Shown here: piece by piece, positions 20,669 to 21,783 of the stretch
Position numbering within the stretch: position 1 is the stretch's first letter
How the letters are laid out: every line of letters starts with the position of its first letter
Assembly: GCA_041493035.1 (NCBI GenBank)
Contig: JBGPYB010000076.1
Span: 1 to 21,783, forward strand
Direction of reading: 5' to 3'
DNA length: 21,783 nucleotides
Source of the DNA: JBGPYB01 sp041493035
GTDB taxonomy: Bacteria > Acidobacteriota > Vicinamibacteria > Fen-336
Translations under genes and position numbers: made by a program
The notes under the pieces: generated by a model
Databases searched by the model: none
What the model was told of the DNA's origin: nothing
What the model saw: the letters and a program-made list of their open reading frames with translations, nothing else

Positions 20669-21783
20669 ATGAACGGCGCTACCGTCAATACCGACGTGCG
20701 TCTCATCCCCCTCGGGGGGCTCGGCGAGTTCGGTCTGAACGCGCTGGTCCTCGAATGGCAGGAGCATCTCCTCCTCGTTGACGCGGGGGTGATGTTCCCG
20801 AACGCCGAGATGCCCGGCATCGATTCCGTCGTGCCGGACTTCCAATACCTGGCCGAGCGCGCGGATCGTCTCCAAGGAATCCTGCTCACCCACGGCCACG
20901 AAGACCACATCGGCGCTCTGTCGTTTGCACTTCAGGCGGCCGAGGCCCCCGTCTATGGGAGCGCTCTGACCCTGGGCTTCGCTCGTCATCGGCTTCGCGA
21001 GCGCGGAGTCGCCGCGGACCTGCGGACTCTCGTGCCGGGCGTCCCCACCGAGGTCGGTCCCTTCCGTGTCCACCCGATCCGGGTGGCTCACAGCGTCCTG
21101 GACAGCCTGGCCCTCGCCATCGAGACGCCCGCCGGCGTCATCCTCGCAAGCGGCGACTTCAAGATCGACAAGACCGCGCCCGAGGGAGAGCGGACCGATG
21201 TCGCGGCCCTCGCGGAATGGGGAGACCGAGGCGTCCTGGCGCTCCTCTCCGACAGCACGGGCGTCGAGCAGCGCGGGCGCACCGGTGGCGAAGACGAGGT
21301 CCTCCCCGCTTTCCGCGACGTCTTCGCGCGAACGCGGGGACGCGTCTTCGTCTCGTGCTTCGCGACGTCGATTCCGCGGATCCAGCGCGTGACGGACCTG
21401 GTCATGAAGGCGGGCCGACGCGTCGGCTTCCTCGGGCGTCGCATGATCGACAACGCCGAGGTGGCTCTCGACCTGGGCCTCCTCCATATTCCCGAGTCAT
21501 CCATCGTGGCGCCCGGCTCGATCGGCGAGCACGCCCCGGAACGCATCCTGATCTTCGCCTCGGGGAGCCAGGGAGAGCCGATGTCGGCCCTCTCGATGAT
21601 CAGCGTCAACGAGCACCGCGACGTGGCTGCGGGACCGGGCGATACCGTGGTGCTTTCGGCCCGGGCGATCCCCGGCAACGAGCGCTCCGTCTCGCGCGTC
21701 ATCAGCAACCTTTACCGCCGCGGCTGCGACGTCGTGCATCCCGGAACCGCCAAGGTCCACGTGTCGGGACACGGGAGCCAGGA
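20669..21783 (+). CDS. rnj: Ribonuclease J, 3' end beyond the window
   Basis: RNase J is a zinc-dependent ribonuclease with 5'-exonuclease and endonuclease activity that matures rRNA and degrades mRNA. About 371 residues are visible, out of roughly 550 in the family, and the frame is still open at the window end. The metallo-beta-lactamase motif is THGHEDHIGA (His75, His77, Asp79, His80), with further metal ligands at His141 (IRVAHSV) and Asp163 (LASGDFKIDK). The beta-CASP part has LLSDSTGVEQ, GRVFVSCFATSIPRIQ, IFASGSQGEPMSAL and, at the edge, VHVSGHGSQ. The start is ATG at 20669, giving the usual VRLIPLGGLGEFGLN opening; no strong Shine-Dalgarno precedes it. It follows rsmA closely, so both products act on RNA and may be coexpressed. 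Confidence 0.96.
   Translation, partial: MNGATVNTDVRLIPLGGLGEFGLNALVLEWQEHLLLVDAGVMFPNAEMPGIDSVVPDFQYLAERADRLQGILLTHGHEDHIGALSFALQAAEAPVYGSALTLGFARHRLRERGVAADLRTLVPGVPTEVGPFRVHPIRVAHSVLDSLALAIETPAGVILASGDFKIDKTAPEGERTDVAALAEWGDRGVLALLSDSTGVEQRGRTGGEDEVLPAFRDVFARTRGRVFVSCFATSIPRIQRVTDLVMKAGRRVGFLGRRMIDNAEVALDLGLLHIPESSIVAPGSIGEHAPERILIFASGSQGEPMSALSMISVNEHRDVAAGPGDTVVLSARAIPGNERSVSRVISNLYRRGCDVVHPGTAKVHVSGHGSQ

Noticed and set aside
1..21783. CRISPR array, tRNA, rRNA, phage or known defence system
   Set aside because: No regularly spaced repeats, cloverleaf or rRNA segments, phage structural genes or recognised defence genes other than the toxin-antitoxin pair were found. No gene-free stretch exceeds about 160 bp.

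Overview
This window is about 21.8 kb of dense, GC-rich bacterial DNA, carrying 17 protein genes and no rRNA, tRNA or CRISPR. The gene types point to Acidobacteriota or a close relative. The main clue is a pair of serine/threonine kinases that begin MTLxxGTRLGxYEI, with a cytoplasmic kinase, one membrane helix and a TolB-like propeller. Other clues are an isolated protein with secretin N-terminal (STN) repeats, a secreted TPR protein, and many starts without a Shine-Dalgarno sequence. The phylum is an inference; no rRNA is present to confirm it.

Layout, left to right. (1) 2-2522, + strand: a sensor kinase cut by the window edge, its OmpR-type response regulator, and an exported protein with two STN domains. 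(2) 2598-7801, - strand: a TPR protein, a PLP-dependent decarboxylase, an AbrB/PIN toxin-antitoxin pair, and purA. (3) 7887-11397, + strand: a histidine-degradation operon, hutH, a small two-helix membrane protein, then hutU. (4) 11402-11986, - strand: a lipoprotein. (5) 12145-18313, + strand: two tandem kinase-propeller paralogues, the second overlapping by 4 nt an exported solute-binding protein. (6) 18360-19820, - strand: glycogen synthase. (7) 19885-end, + strand: rsmA and the start of ribonuclease J.

How the genes fit together. HutH and HutU carry out the first two steps of histidine breakdown, through urocanate to imidazolone propionate; hutI and later genes are not here. The decarboxylase and TPR gene are divergent from the hut operon. 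The two kinases and the solute-binding protein look like a sensing module: propeller and binding protein outside the membrane, kinase inside. rsmA and rnj form an RNA-maturation pair.

The most unusual structure is a repeated architecture. The toxin-antitoxin pair lies between two 39-bp imperfect direct repeats, one of which is the 3' end of the decarboxylase gene. The solute-binding gene lies between two 33-bp imperfect direct repeats, one of which is the 3' end of the second kinase gene. In both places an extra gene sits just after a gene's 3' end and a degenerate copy of that 3' end lies on its far side. A perfect 10-bp-arm palindrome inside rsmA, resembling both 16S helix 45 (the RsmA substrate) and a SoxR-type operator, is a second item worth checking.
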